DNA of 64,000 bases from Trichoplax adhaerens. Lineage: Eukaryota; Placozoa; Uniplacotomia; Trichoplacea; Trichoplacidae. The position numbers and the translations under genes are program-made. The notes under the pieces are model-generated. The model searched no databases and was not told the DNA's origin. It saw nothing but the letters and a program-made list of their open reading frames with translations. The first letter of the stretch is position 1, and every line of letters starts with the position of its first letter. Of this stretch, positions 36,401-48,240 are shown piece by piece. Where the stretch lies: NCBI RefSeq assembly GCF_000150275.1, contig NW_002060957.1:124001-188000 (forward strand), written 5' to 3'.

Positions 36401-39400
36401 TTCATTCTGATGAAGTACAACTAAAGTAAGAAGAATTCAATAACTACTGTATATAACTCTACAGACAGACTAGCAAGCAGTCATACTTACGAGTAGGTCA
36501 TCATATCTTCAATACACCACTCAATTCAGCCAACTAAAGTATAGTCGTAAACCATTACTTACGTTCAGTTATGCACTACTGTACTTGAAGAAATATTACC
36601 TTTTGATGGAAGCTTAGTGATCTTAACGGTACAATGCTTTAGTCATGATTTTGCTCGCTCTAATTTTGAACTTCAGCAAAGTGGCATGAAATGCCAGTGC
36701 TCTATGTGATTAATTACTTATACATCGGCATTGAAATGGAATCTTGTAACAGGAGTACTGTATAGTAGGATACCTTAGACAAAAGTTAATTTAGTGGAGG
36801 TAATCCAGTCTACGACTGAAAGTCGACAGATTTGGTCAACAACAACGTGTTATGATTTTAAAATCAACTTTTTCATTGTTATTGAAACAATTCTAGTTAA
36901 ACCCGTGGCCCGCTTACATACAGGAAAGAATTGACATCTTTGACCGAGTCAAGGCCGAATACGATGCGAAAATTGCAGGTAATACGATAGTAAAATTAGA
37001 TATTAACTATTATGTACAGTAATTTATCTTAGCCTGAAATACTAATACTGTATGCAAGCAAGAACTTCCACTCTAATGCTGGTGATAGTATTTTGCCTAC
37101 CTGACGCGTACATATATTACTGTTTAGACTCTACTGCACCTGTTGAATATACAAGTTGGTAGTAAAAGTTATCAATCACTTATTGATCTTGATAACATTA
37201 AAAGAACATTTGATAATCACATTACAATGTACAATTACATTCTTTTATCATTAATATAAAACCCACCTTGGGTTCCAAATATTCATGTAATTTTTCCATA
37301 TTGTGAATATCATAAACTAGCAAAAGAATCCCATCCTATTAAAATAACCCTTCCGGATGGTAAAGTCGTTGAAGGTGAATCATGGAAAACGACCTCTTAT
37401 AAAGTTGCAGCTTCAATCAGGTATATAAAGCGTGGTATACATAAATCCTATTCGTAATCGGCATTTTTTGTTCTTTAACGTAAAACAAAAATTGTTAACT
37501 ATAGCCTATTCTTGTCTTAACCAATTCTACTTTTATTATACTCTTTTGATAGCCAAGGACTTGCTGATAATTGCGTAGTGGCTAAGGTAATTACTATATT
37601 GTAACAATTAATACTAACTCAATCGGTAAATAATTTTACCTATTCTTTATTTTAATTACATTATCATTGTTGTCTTAAATTTTAGGTCAATGGCGTTATT
37701 AAAGACCTGGATGAAGCGTTAACTGAAGATTGTACTTTAGAATTACTAAAATTTGATAATGAAGAAGGTCAATGTGAAATTACGAAGCTACTTTTCTTTC
37801 GCATGATTTTTAATTTATATCTTTGTTCAACATCACTATATAATAGCTCAAAAAGTATACTGGCATTCCAGTGCGCATATCTTGGGTGAAGCTATGGAGA
37901 GATATTTTGGTGGATGTCTGTGCTATGGACCACCGATTGCTGAAGGATTCTACTACGATATGTTTATAGAAAAAAAGTATATAAACCTAGTTATCCTTTA
38001 GTTGATGGTAACACATTTCATGGTATCTTCATCAGCATGTACAACAACTAAACCTTTAAATGGTTAATTTCTAGTCAAGTATCCGGTAACGATTTCGAAA
38101 AATTAGACACTATCGTCAAAGCGATTTTGAAAGACAAGCAGCCATTCGTGAAGTTGGAAATGAAGAAAGAAGATTTACTTGAAATGTTCAAGGTAGAAAA
38201 CGATCTGAAACTGTATAAAATCAAATTGTCAATAGTGTAACATAGATTCAATGGACATGCATGAATATCTCTTTTTCTAGTATAATAAGTTCAAGGTCAG
38301 AATTCTAGAAGAAAGAGTAAAAACGCCAACCACCACTGTTTACAGGTAGCCAGACATATCTGTTGGAAATAATAAATGATGCATAGCTTAGAAATTACTA
38401 CTAATACCCTAATAAATTGAATTCTTTCTTCAGGTGCGGTCCATTAATCGATTTATGTCGTGGCCCTCATGTAAGGCACACCGGTAAAATTAAAGCCATG
38501 ACATTGACTAAGGTACATTGTGACTGGAGTATAACATATTCATAGCAGATGTGTTTTTCATAAATGTAAACTAGCCGTCTTTATTCACATAGAATTCTTC
38601 CAGTTATTGGGAAGGTAATTGCGAAGCTGAAAGCCTGCAAAGAGTCTACGGAATATCATTTCCAGATAGCAAGCAAGTACGTATTTAAAAAATTTGAAAA
38701 GTATCATAATTGATTGATATTGTTATAATAAACAATTATATTGTTGTTGTATTACAATTCTAAAATTTTTAAATTCGTATGTATCTATGTCTACAGATGA
38801 AAGAATGGAAAAAATTTCAGGAAGAAGCCGCAAAACGAGACCATCGAAAAATTGGCAGGGTGTGTATACTCAGCCACCAAAAATATTATCAAAACTCTTT
38901 ACACGTTAAACTTGTAATAATTTATGGTTAGCATTTATTGAAGGTATCTTGGGCTATTATTTTTAACTGACTAGGATCAAGAATTATTCTTCTTTAGTGA
39001 ACTTTCGCCTGGTAGCTGCTTCTTCTTACCCCGTGGTGCTCATATATATGGAATTTTAATGCAATTAATGAGGGTAAAAACCCTTATTAATTATTTAGCA
39101 ATGTTGCTAAAGTTGTTAATAGTAATAGCTATATACTATATTCTAGGATCAGTACCGCAAAAGAGGATTTCACGAAGTTTTATCTCCAAATATTTATAGC
39201 AGTAAATTATGGATGACATCGGGACACTGGCAACATTACAAAGTCAGTAAAGAGTTGCAAATCGACCTTCTAGACTAACCCATCAATAATGCTATATCTA
39301 CAGCCTAGCATTGTTAACTTGTATTCGTGTAATCTTAGGATGACATGTTTACCTTTGACGTTGAAAAAGACCAATTTGGCTTAAAGCCAATGAACTGCCC

Positions 39401-40931
39401 TGGCCATTGGTATGGAATGATGTTATCATATGAAATTAAATTTACAAAAAAATTAGCCAGCAAATTTATATCTAATTATATAATTATCAACACGTCTTAG
39501 TGTTATGTTCTCACATCGACCAAGATCTTGGCGCGAGCTACCTCTTCGCTATGCTGAATTTGGTGTCCTTCATCGTAATGAACTCTCTGGTACTTTGTCA
39601 GGATTGACAAGAGTTAGACGTTTTCAACAAGATGATGCTCATATTTTCTGTCGTGATGATCAAGTAAGAAATTTTTAATCTATATAATACTGGTAATTCC
39701 TGTTAATATTTTAAACGAAAAGAAGTTAATTTCCTGCAATAAATTGCTCATTTCTATACCAGGTGAAAGATGAGATTAAGGGCTGCCTAGATTTCTTAAA
39801 GTACATCTACGACACGCTTGGTTTCCAATTGAAACTTTTCTTGTCGACCCGACCTGATGAATTTATGGGTGAAATCGCAACTTGGGATAGAGCAGAGCAA
39901 CAACTTCGAGAAAGTTTAGATGAATTTGGCTTAAAGTGGGGTTTAAAAGAGAAGGATGGTGCATTTTATGGTCCTAAGGTATATGAACTCAACAGTAAAG
40001 TTATAAGAGATTATAATCCTCCGGGTATAGTCTAATGCTCACTTCTTGGCATGTTGCTGTGCGTAATTGCAATATTTATGATATATAGATCGATATTCAA
40101 GTCTTGGATGCACTACGTAGACCTCATCAATGTGCTACGATTCAGCTTGACTTTCAGTTGCCGACACGATTTAATCTGACCTATGTTGGGTAATACTTTG
40201 TAACTGATTTTTGGATGTTGAATACATACTTTCTTAAATTGATTGAACAATATTCTTCTGGTTTTCTAAATTTTAGCTATCATAAATTGTTTCATTACTG
40301 ATTACAGGAAGAATGGCGACGATACATTGCGACCCGTTATCATACACAGAGCTATCTTAGGGTCAGTCGAACGAATGATAGCTGTTCTATGTGAGAATTT
40401 CGCTGGTAAATGGCCGTTTTGGCTTTCACCAAGGCAAGCTATGGTCATTCCTGTGGCTGCGAAGTTCGACGAATACGCACTTCAAGTACATCAAATTAAA
40501 TATTTAATTTGCAACACCATGCCAATCAGTACAGCATCACTGTCTTGCTATTGGCAAAAACCAAAAACTATATATCGGGTTAATTGTTTATAATATTTTA
40601 CAGGTTCGTGATCAGTTACACAGTGCCGGTTTTTATGTTGATGTGGATTTGGCACCTGGTGATACTATGAATAAGAAAGTTAGGAATGCTCAATTAGCTC
40701 AATACAATTTCAGCATGGGTTAGTACTGATGATGCTATTAAAACCTAGATCTTCCATTATCTGATAAAATTGCACAAAATTTTCGTAGTTGTAGGACAGA
40801 AGGAGTGCGAAAATAAAAGCGTCAACGTGCGCTCCAGAAATAACCAAGTTTATGGCGAACAAACAATTGTTAAAGTTATTGAACGATTTGAAGAACTCAA
40901 TAAGTCAAAAGCTGATGAAGATAATTTTTAA
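33411..40931 (+). CDS. TARS1: Threonyl-tRNA synthetase, cytosolic
   Basis: This class II synthetase charges tRNA-Thr. Twenty exons: 33411-33446, 36924-36978, 37321-37420, 37553-37586, 37686-37767, 37847-37976, 38075-38192, 38281-38345, 38434-38512, 38593-38676, 38797-38859, 38975-39073, 39147-39242, 39339-39409, 39501-39663, 39763-39978, 40089-40189, 40308-40485, 40604-40718 and 40789-40931. They total 2028 nt, 675 residues. Domains in order: short basic N terminus, TGS domain (exons 3-5, ITLPDGKVV), editing domain (exons 6-11, [12 protein letters not shown] with catalytic-type His), catalytic core (exons 12-18) with zinc-ligand MNCPGH, motif 2 ([10 protein letters not shown] to [11 protein letters not shown]) and motif 3 ([11 protein letters not shown]), then the anticodon-binding domain. 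Introns are mostly about 80-120 bp except intron 1, 3.48 kb and filled by satellite. Donors GTCAAT (exon 5) and GTCAGT (exon 13) are weak but required by frame. Its 3' end lies 289 bp from the convergent dehydratase. Confidence 0.96.
33640..36560. repeat. 278-bp satellite array inside TARS1 intron 1
   Basis: CTATAGACAG recurs at 33850, 34128, 34407, 34811, 35089, 35367, 35645, 35923 and 36201, 278 (once 279) bp apart except across the gap. Degenerate copies flank both ends. Copies 34811-35644 and 35645-36478 show an 834-bp (three-monomer) higher-order repeat: variants such as GGTGATGAGACTGG at 34935 recur 834 bp later. Each monomer has a hairpin of the form GACTSGTATC-TTA-GATACSAGTC. Confidence 0.92.
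34649..34698. other. Assembly gap of exactly 50 N
   Basis: Fifty undetermined bases lie within the satellite. Repeat phase across the gap (34407 to 34811, 404 bases) is not a multiple of 278. The true gap is therefore about 202 bp, or that plus whole monomers, and the 50 is a placeholder. Coding exons are unaffected. Confidence 0.98.
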
Positions 40932-41220
40932 TAATGAAATCATTTTAACAATATATTACACACATATCAATTTTAGTCGTAATTTACTAGTTTTTTTTCG
41001 TAAAAATACTTGATTAATAGTTGATAAGATGAAAATGACATGTAAAGTTGTTTGTCTTGCTATAACATTAAATAAAAGTCGATAAACACAAAGATGCTGT
41101 ATCCATCATTACGAATAACTCGTCCGCCAATGATGCTTGATTTGAAGTTTTTTTCTTGTTTCTTTTTAACGGAAAATTGTTAATATTTTAGAATGGATTA
41201 GAGTACTGATTGAATGCTTA

Positions 41221-43681
41221 TTATGAATTATTCTTCGAAAATATAATTTTATTCAGTATCGACATGTTGATATTGCCGCCACATGCAATTATTACTACTT
41301 TCATTTTATCCAACGCTCTTTCATTTTACAATAAGCGGCAATAGGAACGCCTGCAGAGCCTTCAATAATCTAAAGAATATAAATGGCACTTATAAATGAG
41401 TTCAAAGTCAAAGCATAGACAGTCTTAGGAATGTCAGTACCTTATGATGTTGTTCCATCATAAAATATATAGCATCAGCAATTTCTTCTTCAGTCACCAA
41501 CACCCATTCATCAATATATTTTCTACATATCTCAAAAGTAACCTATATAAAAATTTTATATGGCTCATAAAACAGCAGCTGAAAAGAACTCAGTTACGAT
41601 CATCGTAAAGTTTGACTGCAAATCGATTTGTGTAATACAATCCTGGAAAAAGCTATAATTACAACTTCAAGAAAATTTAGCTCACCGCTTCTTCTTCAAT
41701 AGAGCCAGCAGATCCATCGGATAATGTTTCTTTATTCTCAATATCTATGACTTTCCCAGCTCGGATCGAATGGTACATAGCGGCAGAATTTGCTGGAGAA
41801 CAACCAATAATCTGCAAAATTTAATGCAACAAGTCCTCATAGATGCCTATCATACATATCTTTTAATAATTAGTTTTACTTTAATCGTAGATTACTCTAC
41901 GTTTTATGCAATATTCAACCCTTTTCAATAATAGCAACCTTTATAGAAGGCTTAGCTGCTTTTAAATAAGCAGAAATACCTCCCAGCATTCCACCACCTC
42001 CAACACAACCCATAACAACATCCACTTCCGGTAGCTGCTTAAGAATTTCCACTCTATAATAAATGATGTCTATTACTTACTCATTATTTTAATATTGATA
42101 TGCGTATACTGAAGCATATAGATATTATAAATAAATTATAATTTATTCATTACCCTATCGTTCCTTGACCTGCTACTATTTCTAAATCATTATAAGGCGA
42201 AATATAGATCGAATTATTATCCAATGCCTCTTGACGTGCCCGTTTCTCTGTCTCAAAACAGTCATCACCGTAATGGTGAACAGATCCTCCCATCAAATTG
42301 ATCATTCTCAATTTTGCTTGGCTAGCATTATTTGGTACGAAAATCTTGCCAGATATCTGCGTTGTCTTCATAGCTATAGTCTAAGGAGTTATTAGTAATA
42401 ATTTATTAATTCACTAATTATTCCATAATTAGCAAATGTTCATCGAGTTTAAAATCTCTAAAATTGATACACCATTGGATCGGATGAATTAAAAAGTCTG
42501 CTGTAACAGAGTGCATGCTTTAGTTTCAAGGAACTAAAAGTTTTTTCCATTAATGGTGTAAAAATATTCATAATTTAAGATCATTCAGGAAATAATATAA
42601 TTTAAATTGTCATTTAAGTTCTCATTATTAGTTGTGAAGTCGTCATTTGAAGGTATTATCTATCTGATCAAATTTGAATATACTTACACATGCCATCGCA
42701 TGATTTCCGGTCGAAGCAGTAACAACTTGTACTTGCTGTCCAGAAGCAGCTGCTCGCTCTTTTAGAAGCATACATTTATTGAACGCTCCGCGGATTTTAA
42801 AAGCACCAGTTAGTTGTTCACTTTCTAAGAATGAACAGTGGCAGTTGTATGAAATCATTCTGTTTAAAGTGACAATTCTATGCAACTTAAACATGTTTAC
42901 GTATAAAAGCTATGTGAATTTAGACATGGAGATCATTTGAAATGATTGTAGAACAATTTGATAGCAGCAAAGAATTATCCTTGGCCATGAATCAAAAGTA
43001 TAAAATATCTAATGTATTTAATGCGGATACTACTATTAAATTACAATTTCTAAACTTGAATGACTCCATCTTGAGATATTTTTATTGCAGGAGTAAGAGG
43101 TATATTGACCTTAACAGCTTTAGACAACAAACTCCTTTTGGTTATACAAGTATCTTAATGGTAGATTTTTAAAAATGATCACGCCCTCTATTAACAAGAA
43201 ATGCTGATATAAAACAAATGTACAGTATTCTACAAGATGCAAGATATAGGCGTACATTAACAGCCTTTCTTTTTGTAATCTCGCCTTAATAGCAGAGATT
43301 GCACATTCATACTTTATCAAGCCATGCATAAAATCCTGTTATAGGCTGTCATCATTTATCAATATTAATCATGTAGCTACTGCTAAACCATAATATACTC
43401 AGTTATACCGCTATGTATGAATATCCAGTGGTCTATAAGTTGTGGGAGCATATGCAAAATCGGATACTAATGCTATCCAGTATGTATCAACTTGAACATT
43501 AAGAGATGATTATATAAATAAGATCAACATTAGTACCTAATTTAATGAATACTTGGCCAGAAGTGCCTTCTGTTAACGGATACGATCGCTCTAATGGAGT
43601 ACAACGTATAAACTCTTTAATTCTTTCGTAAGCCTGACAAATTTGCTCATATAGAAGGTGATGATCAGCCATTCTTTGCAA
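41221..43681 (-). CDS. Serine/threonine dehydratase or serine racemase-like PLP enzyme, apparent frameshift
   Basis: This is a fold-type II PLP enzyme that deaminates Ser/Thr or racemises Ser. Seven exons (minus): 43537-43681, 42688-42824, 42154-42380, 41939-42053, 41686-41811, 41441-41542 and 41221-41369. The Schiff-base lysine lies in TGAFKIRGAF, the phosphate-binding loop is GGGGML, and STGNHAMA binds the substrate carboxylate. Exons 1-6 join in frame. In exon 7 the frame runs through EGSAGVPIAAYCK and then reaches TGA at 41301-41303, 306 residues in all. The expected C-terminal strand MKVVIIACGGNINMS continues one frame over to TAA at 41221. One extra A in the A-run at about 41322-41325 would join them, giving about 333 residues, the usual family length. 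A sequencing error, a polymorphism or a real truncation are all possible. Met at 43672 is an alternative start. Confidence 0.85.
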
Positions 43682-44779
43682 TTATGAGTCTGCAAAGCTA
43701 GAGATACGAAGGTCTTCTGGGCATCCAACCAACTATTGTGGTAGGGGTTTTGCCTAAAGAAAAGCTGCGAGTATCGGATATGCGGACCATGGGACGCATT
43801 GTTTGGAGTCGGAGCGACTACTATTTACTGCTAGTTTTATAAACAGTATTTATTGACGTTGCGATTAAACCTGTTTGGATCGGAAACATTACAACTAGAG
43901 ATCGTTTGTAATTAATTTAGCGTATTTATGGGTACTGTAATTGCCTGCTGCATCGAGTATTAGCCGTATAGAATCAATCTTTCTAGCTAAATAAGCGTAC
44001 GCTGAAGATGTTAGAACTATGCAAGTGAACATGCACACTACGCAGATATGCAGTAACTAAGAAGATACGGAGAAATTGTTATTTATTTATTTAAAGTTTC
44101 TTATCAGATACAACACAAAAATAGCCATAGATATAATGCAACTTTGTAGAAAAGCGATATAGCATTCTATGGTATTGGTAGATATAATACGTGTTATTTT
44201 TTTTTTATTTTTGAATAAATTGAGCGCTATGCGCATCATTCTCTCCAGAATAAACTATTTTATGGAAGTTTAGAAAGTAATCGTTATGTTATTCGAATGC
44301 AATTCTTAGTAATATAATCTATAGGGTAAAACAAAATAAGTTTAGCTCAAATACATTGTAATAAGAAGCATCATTGCTCACTATACAAATGCACAATTGC
44401 ACAACACTTAAAACGATGCATGAGTACATCCTTACATATATATCACGTATCGGCTTTCAGCTCATAAAATAATTTTCATAATCATTTTAAAATTTTCTAT
44501 ATAACAATCATTTTTTAATCATCTCAGAAACCTTGTATAACCTAATAAATGAAAGTTAGACTATGATGACCTTTTTTAAGTTGAAATGGTGTAAAATTAA
44601 GAATGCTCTGCATTTAATTTGCAGTTCTGTCTGTGCTGAAGCACAACCTTTAGCTAGAAAAATCTTGATTCGTTTATTGCAACTTCTGCTTTAATTACTG
44701 AACATCTAGTAATGTTAACCTTATGTCTGGCACTACTATAAAATTCTTGTCATAGAATTAAAACGGTGATAAGCTTTGC
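43682..44779. other. Intergenic, upstream of the dehydratase and downstream of MFSD12
   Basis: Both neighbours are on the minus strand. The stretch is AT-rich with a poly-T run near 44202 and no coding-like exon. The half near 43700 should contain the dehydratase promoter and the half near 44750 the MFSD12 3' UTR. Confidence 0.55.
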
Positions 44780-47700
44780 CTAAAAGACGAGTGGTCTCGC
44801 TTCTTCTAAGAGATCATCATTTATCATAATTGGATCGTTAATGCCGGCCGATCGCGGATTCGTACGAACATTGTCTCCATCATCGTAGGCTATCAAATCT
44901 GCAGAGAATTGCATAAGGAATGAGTTTTTAATTTAAAATGAATGACTTATAGATATATATATTATCCTTTGACTAACCGTCAGTAGTTGAAGGCATCTTG
45001 GTGTACATCATAGTACATAAGCATAAAAAGGCAACAGCTGCTGCTCCTCCAGGAACATAAGTGAGCACACTTCGATAATAGGCCGCCGAATTAGCACAGT
45101 TATCTCTAAGCAAGGTATAAGAAAACATTTGTTTTAAGAAATTTTTCAGCTACGCATATACAGCATCATCACTAAATATAAGCCTTACTTTGCAAACATG
45201 TGAGCACAAGGGTGTATTGATTGTATGATTATTACTGCAATGCCATTAGATAATTTATCGGTAAAACTCATGGCACCATAAACGAATGCACCACTTTCCT
45301 ATAGCCAAACAGGCAATGTTTAAATAAATAAATCGTTTATTTTGTTCGAATCAGTACTGATGAATGGTATCAAAAAAAACTAAAATACTCACGACATTTT
45401 TGGAAATTAAATCTGCTGTCATGGACAACACGGTAACCAAAAGTGACGTGCCGCCAACGCCTAACATTGTCGCTCCTGCGTACACAACGTAAGCATGGGA
45501 TGCTGGTAGTAGATAAATACAGCAACTACAAGAGATTATATAGTATATGAATCGAATAAAAGGTAAAATGATCGTGCTAATTCAAATAAAACATTTCTTG
45601 AATCCCCAAAACTTACCAGAAGCCGCCACACATCACCAAAGCTAAGAAAAATGTAATTTTGCGACCGAGATGGTAGTTGATAGGTTTCAATACTAAGCTG
45701 ACAAGAAAACCGCTGACGTAGACTGTGAGTGGTACTAAAGCGATATGCATCTATAAGAAATTTATATTTGAGAGAATGAAAGTTAGAAGCAGGAGCTAGA
45801 ATAAAATAGCATAAACATAGTAAATTTTTAGTATCAATCAGAGAAAGCAGTTATACTAAAATACTATTTACCTTATGTAAATGAAGAGTTTTTATGACAT
45901 AAAGTGGAATATATACTTGAGTTATGTTGACAATTAAACGGCTACACATATATAGTACGGCAACCTAAATAATAATGAATAGAACTTTTAGCTCTTAGTT
46001 TTACATTACAACGATGCTAAAACAAGAATAACATGATTTTAGTTTTGATGATATTACTAATGATAGCTATTTAAAGATGTACTATAACAATTTAAAGCAT
46101 CATTATCCAAAAAAATTAAAAACAGATAAGCAGTTTTAAATTCTATTTTAATAGCTTAATTATCAATTATAGCTAGCATATGATACGTAGAACTTGTATA
46201 ACATTCTAATTATTCGCTACTACTATATACCGTAGTTAGCTTACCCGGTAGAATAATGAAGATTTCAACCAATCTATCCAGGTCTTTTTCTTATACCGTT
46301 CTTGCGTAGTTCGGCAATTGATTTCATGTTGACGCTTTTCTTTAGTGCCAACATGAAAGATAATAGCGGCTATTAAACCGATACCAAGGACTGACCCTAC
46401 CAAGTACTACAGATGAAAAGACGTCAAAATTAAGGAAGGAACATATTAATCAAATCCAAAAATAACGATAATTAGGATTATTGAATTGTAATTGATTGGC
46501 AATAGATATTGCCCGCAGGAGACAGCTACTGATAAATGAAACAAAAATACAATGAAGTTTTTAAGTATTGTATTGTGCAATTAATAGACATTAAATAAGG
46601 TGTATACTACTTTTAAACGCTTATTACCTACAGAGATTGTCAGAGTTGGTATCCTGTAGCAAATTTAACTATACCTTAAAAATTACATAGCCATATAGAA
46701 TATGTCATTTCTGCTGGTCACGACAATAGTTACTCTTTATGACAAATGAAATATATTAACTAATAGTATTATGCTATTTTGATGTTTAACTGTACCAATG
46801 ATGAATTTTGTAACTATTGATCTAATACATGACCCTCTTACTTGTAATCTAATCACAAAAGATAGGTAAAACAATTCTATTTTTAGAAATCTAATGATTC
46901 ATCTAGTTATGAATTTGCTGTTGTGCGTATAAATCGGTTGAATTATAATATGATATTTTTCCGTTTCACTAAATTATGCAAGTCCCGTATAAAAATGGGG
47001 ATCGCCTCTATGCTTAAAATGAAACTATAGCCACCTTACCGAGAAGTTTGCAGCATCAGCTGGAGAGATTGTAGACCGATATTTGCCGCCATGGAATCTC
47101 AGCAGCATGAAAGCAACAAGATAGACGTAGATGTTGGAGATTACAGTAAAAGCATACCTGCATTACAATTAAAGTATATAACGAAAAAATAAGCATCTCG
47201 ACATGAAACGTATATCTTACAAGATTGGTAGATTGATTACGGTGGGAAGATTGAATCTCAATCAAGAAGGAACAGAACGTTCAGTTAGCAGCTCATTCAT
47301 ACCGTTAATAAGGTTAGTTTGAAGCAACTCTTTTTAAAGTACAGAATTCGAAGTCACTACAAACTGTTACAAAGTTGAATATTTTACAACAATTTTCCTC
47401 TAACAAATGGATGTAGCAAGATACGTGCTGACATGAAAATGGCGTACAAGATGACTAACATATAAAACCAAGTATTGAACAAATATTGACATCTACTGTC
47501 TAGTATTGAATATTATTCCACCAATGTACTTTTGTAGATAGGTAAAGGTTACTAGTCTCCATGCATAAGAGTACGTGGATTTTACTTGATCCTTTGAATC
47601 TTCTATTTAGTAACGTATAGCAATAAAAGTTTTTTACACTATCTTTTAGCTTAATAGGGTGATTCCTAGCATTAGATATCTACTGTAAATAATTCAAGAT

Positions 47701-48240
47701 CCATTTTCAAATAGCACTATTTTTATCTTACCTTATTGCATTGAGGCCGACTCTCTCATTTTCATCATCAGTTAATTCGGGAATTAGAGAGAGATGAGAT
47801 ATCTGTGTCGCTGCCCAACCAAATTGAAAGAGGATAACAAATGGTGTATAATAGATTAATAGCGGCCATGCTGTTACCGCAGAACAGACAAAACACTTGT
47901 TGAAAACGAAAGCATAAGAAACTATGACACAGCAAACGCCAAGTAGATGCCAACTCTTACGTCTACCATAATAACATTTATCTGCAGTTCTATCCGATTC
48001 GTAGCCAATAATAGGTGTACAAATTCCATCAGCAACTTGTCCAATGAGCATTAATATACCAGCATGTATATGAGAAAAACCGATGACAGAATGCATATAT
48101 ACTAGCAAATAGGAAAACCACATAGAGGCACATAAATCATTTAAGACATGGCCCACTCCAAAGGAGAAACGTTGACGGCAGTCTAATTTACTTTGATATG
48201 AATTTTTGGATCTAATTTTACCTTCATTTATCGTCGCCAT
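44780..48240 (-). CDS. MFSD12: MFSD12-type major facilitator, lysosome/melanosome cysteine transporter family
   Basis: In mammals MFSD12 sits in lysosome and melanosome membranes and is required for cysteine import. Nine exons (minus): 47732-48240, 47040-47157, 46245-46406, 45872-45964, 45617-45750, 45393-45525, 45189-45298, 44978-45105 and 44780-44898, totalling 1506 nt and 501 residues. The family signature [19 protein letters not shown] opens helix 1. [18 protein letters not shown] is the MFS loop 2-3 motif, and [19 protein letters not shown] follows in helix 4-5. [14 protein letters not shown] marks the second-half loop, and [18 protein letters not shown] the late helices. A central hydrophilic loop (exon 3) separates the two six-helix halves. 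The acidic tail ends EEARPLVF; its ...EEARPL stretch carries an acidic dileucine-like sorting motif (DDLLEE), consistent with lysosomal targeting. All introns are GT-AG. Confidence 0.93.

Noticed and set aside
33640-36560. Regularly spaced repeats that could suggest a CRISPR array
   Set aside because: The repeated part is the whole 278-bp monomer, not short repeats with unique spacers, and it lies in an intron of a eukaryotic gene.
42942-43172. Plus-strand open frame of 76 codons
   Set aside because: It lies in intron 1 of the minus-strand dehydratase and shows no similarity or splice context.
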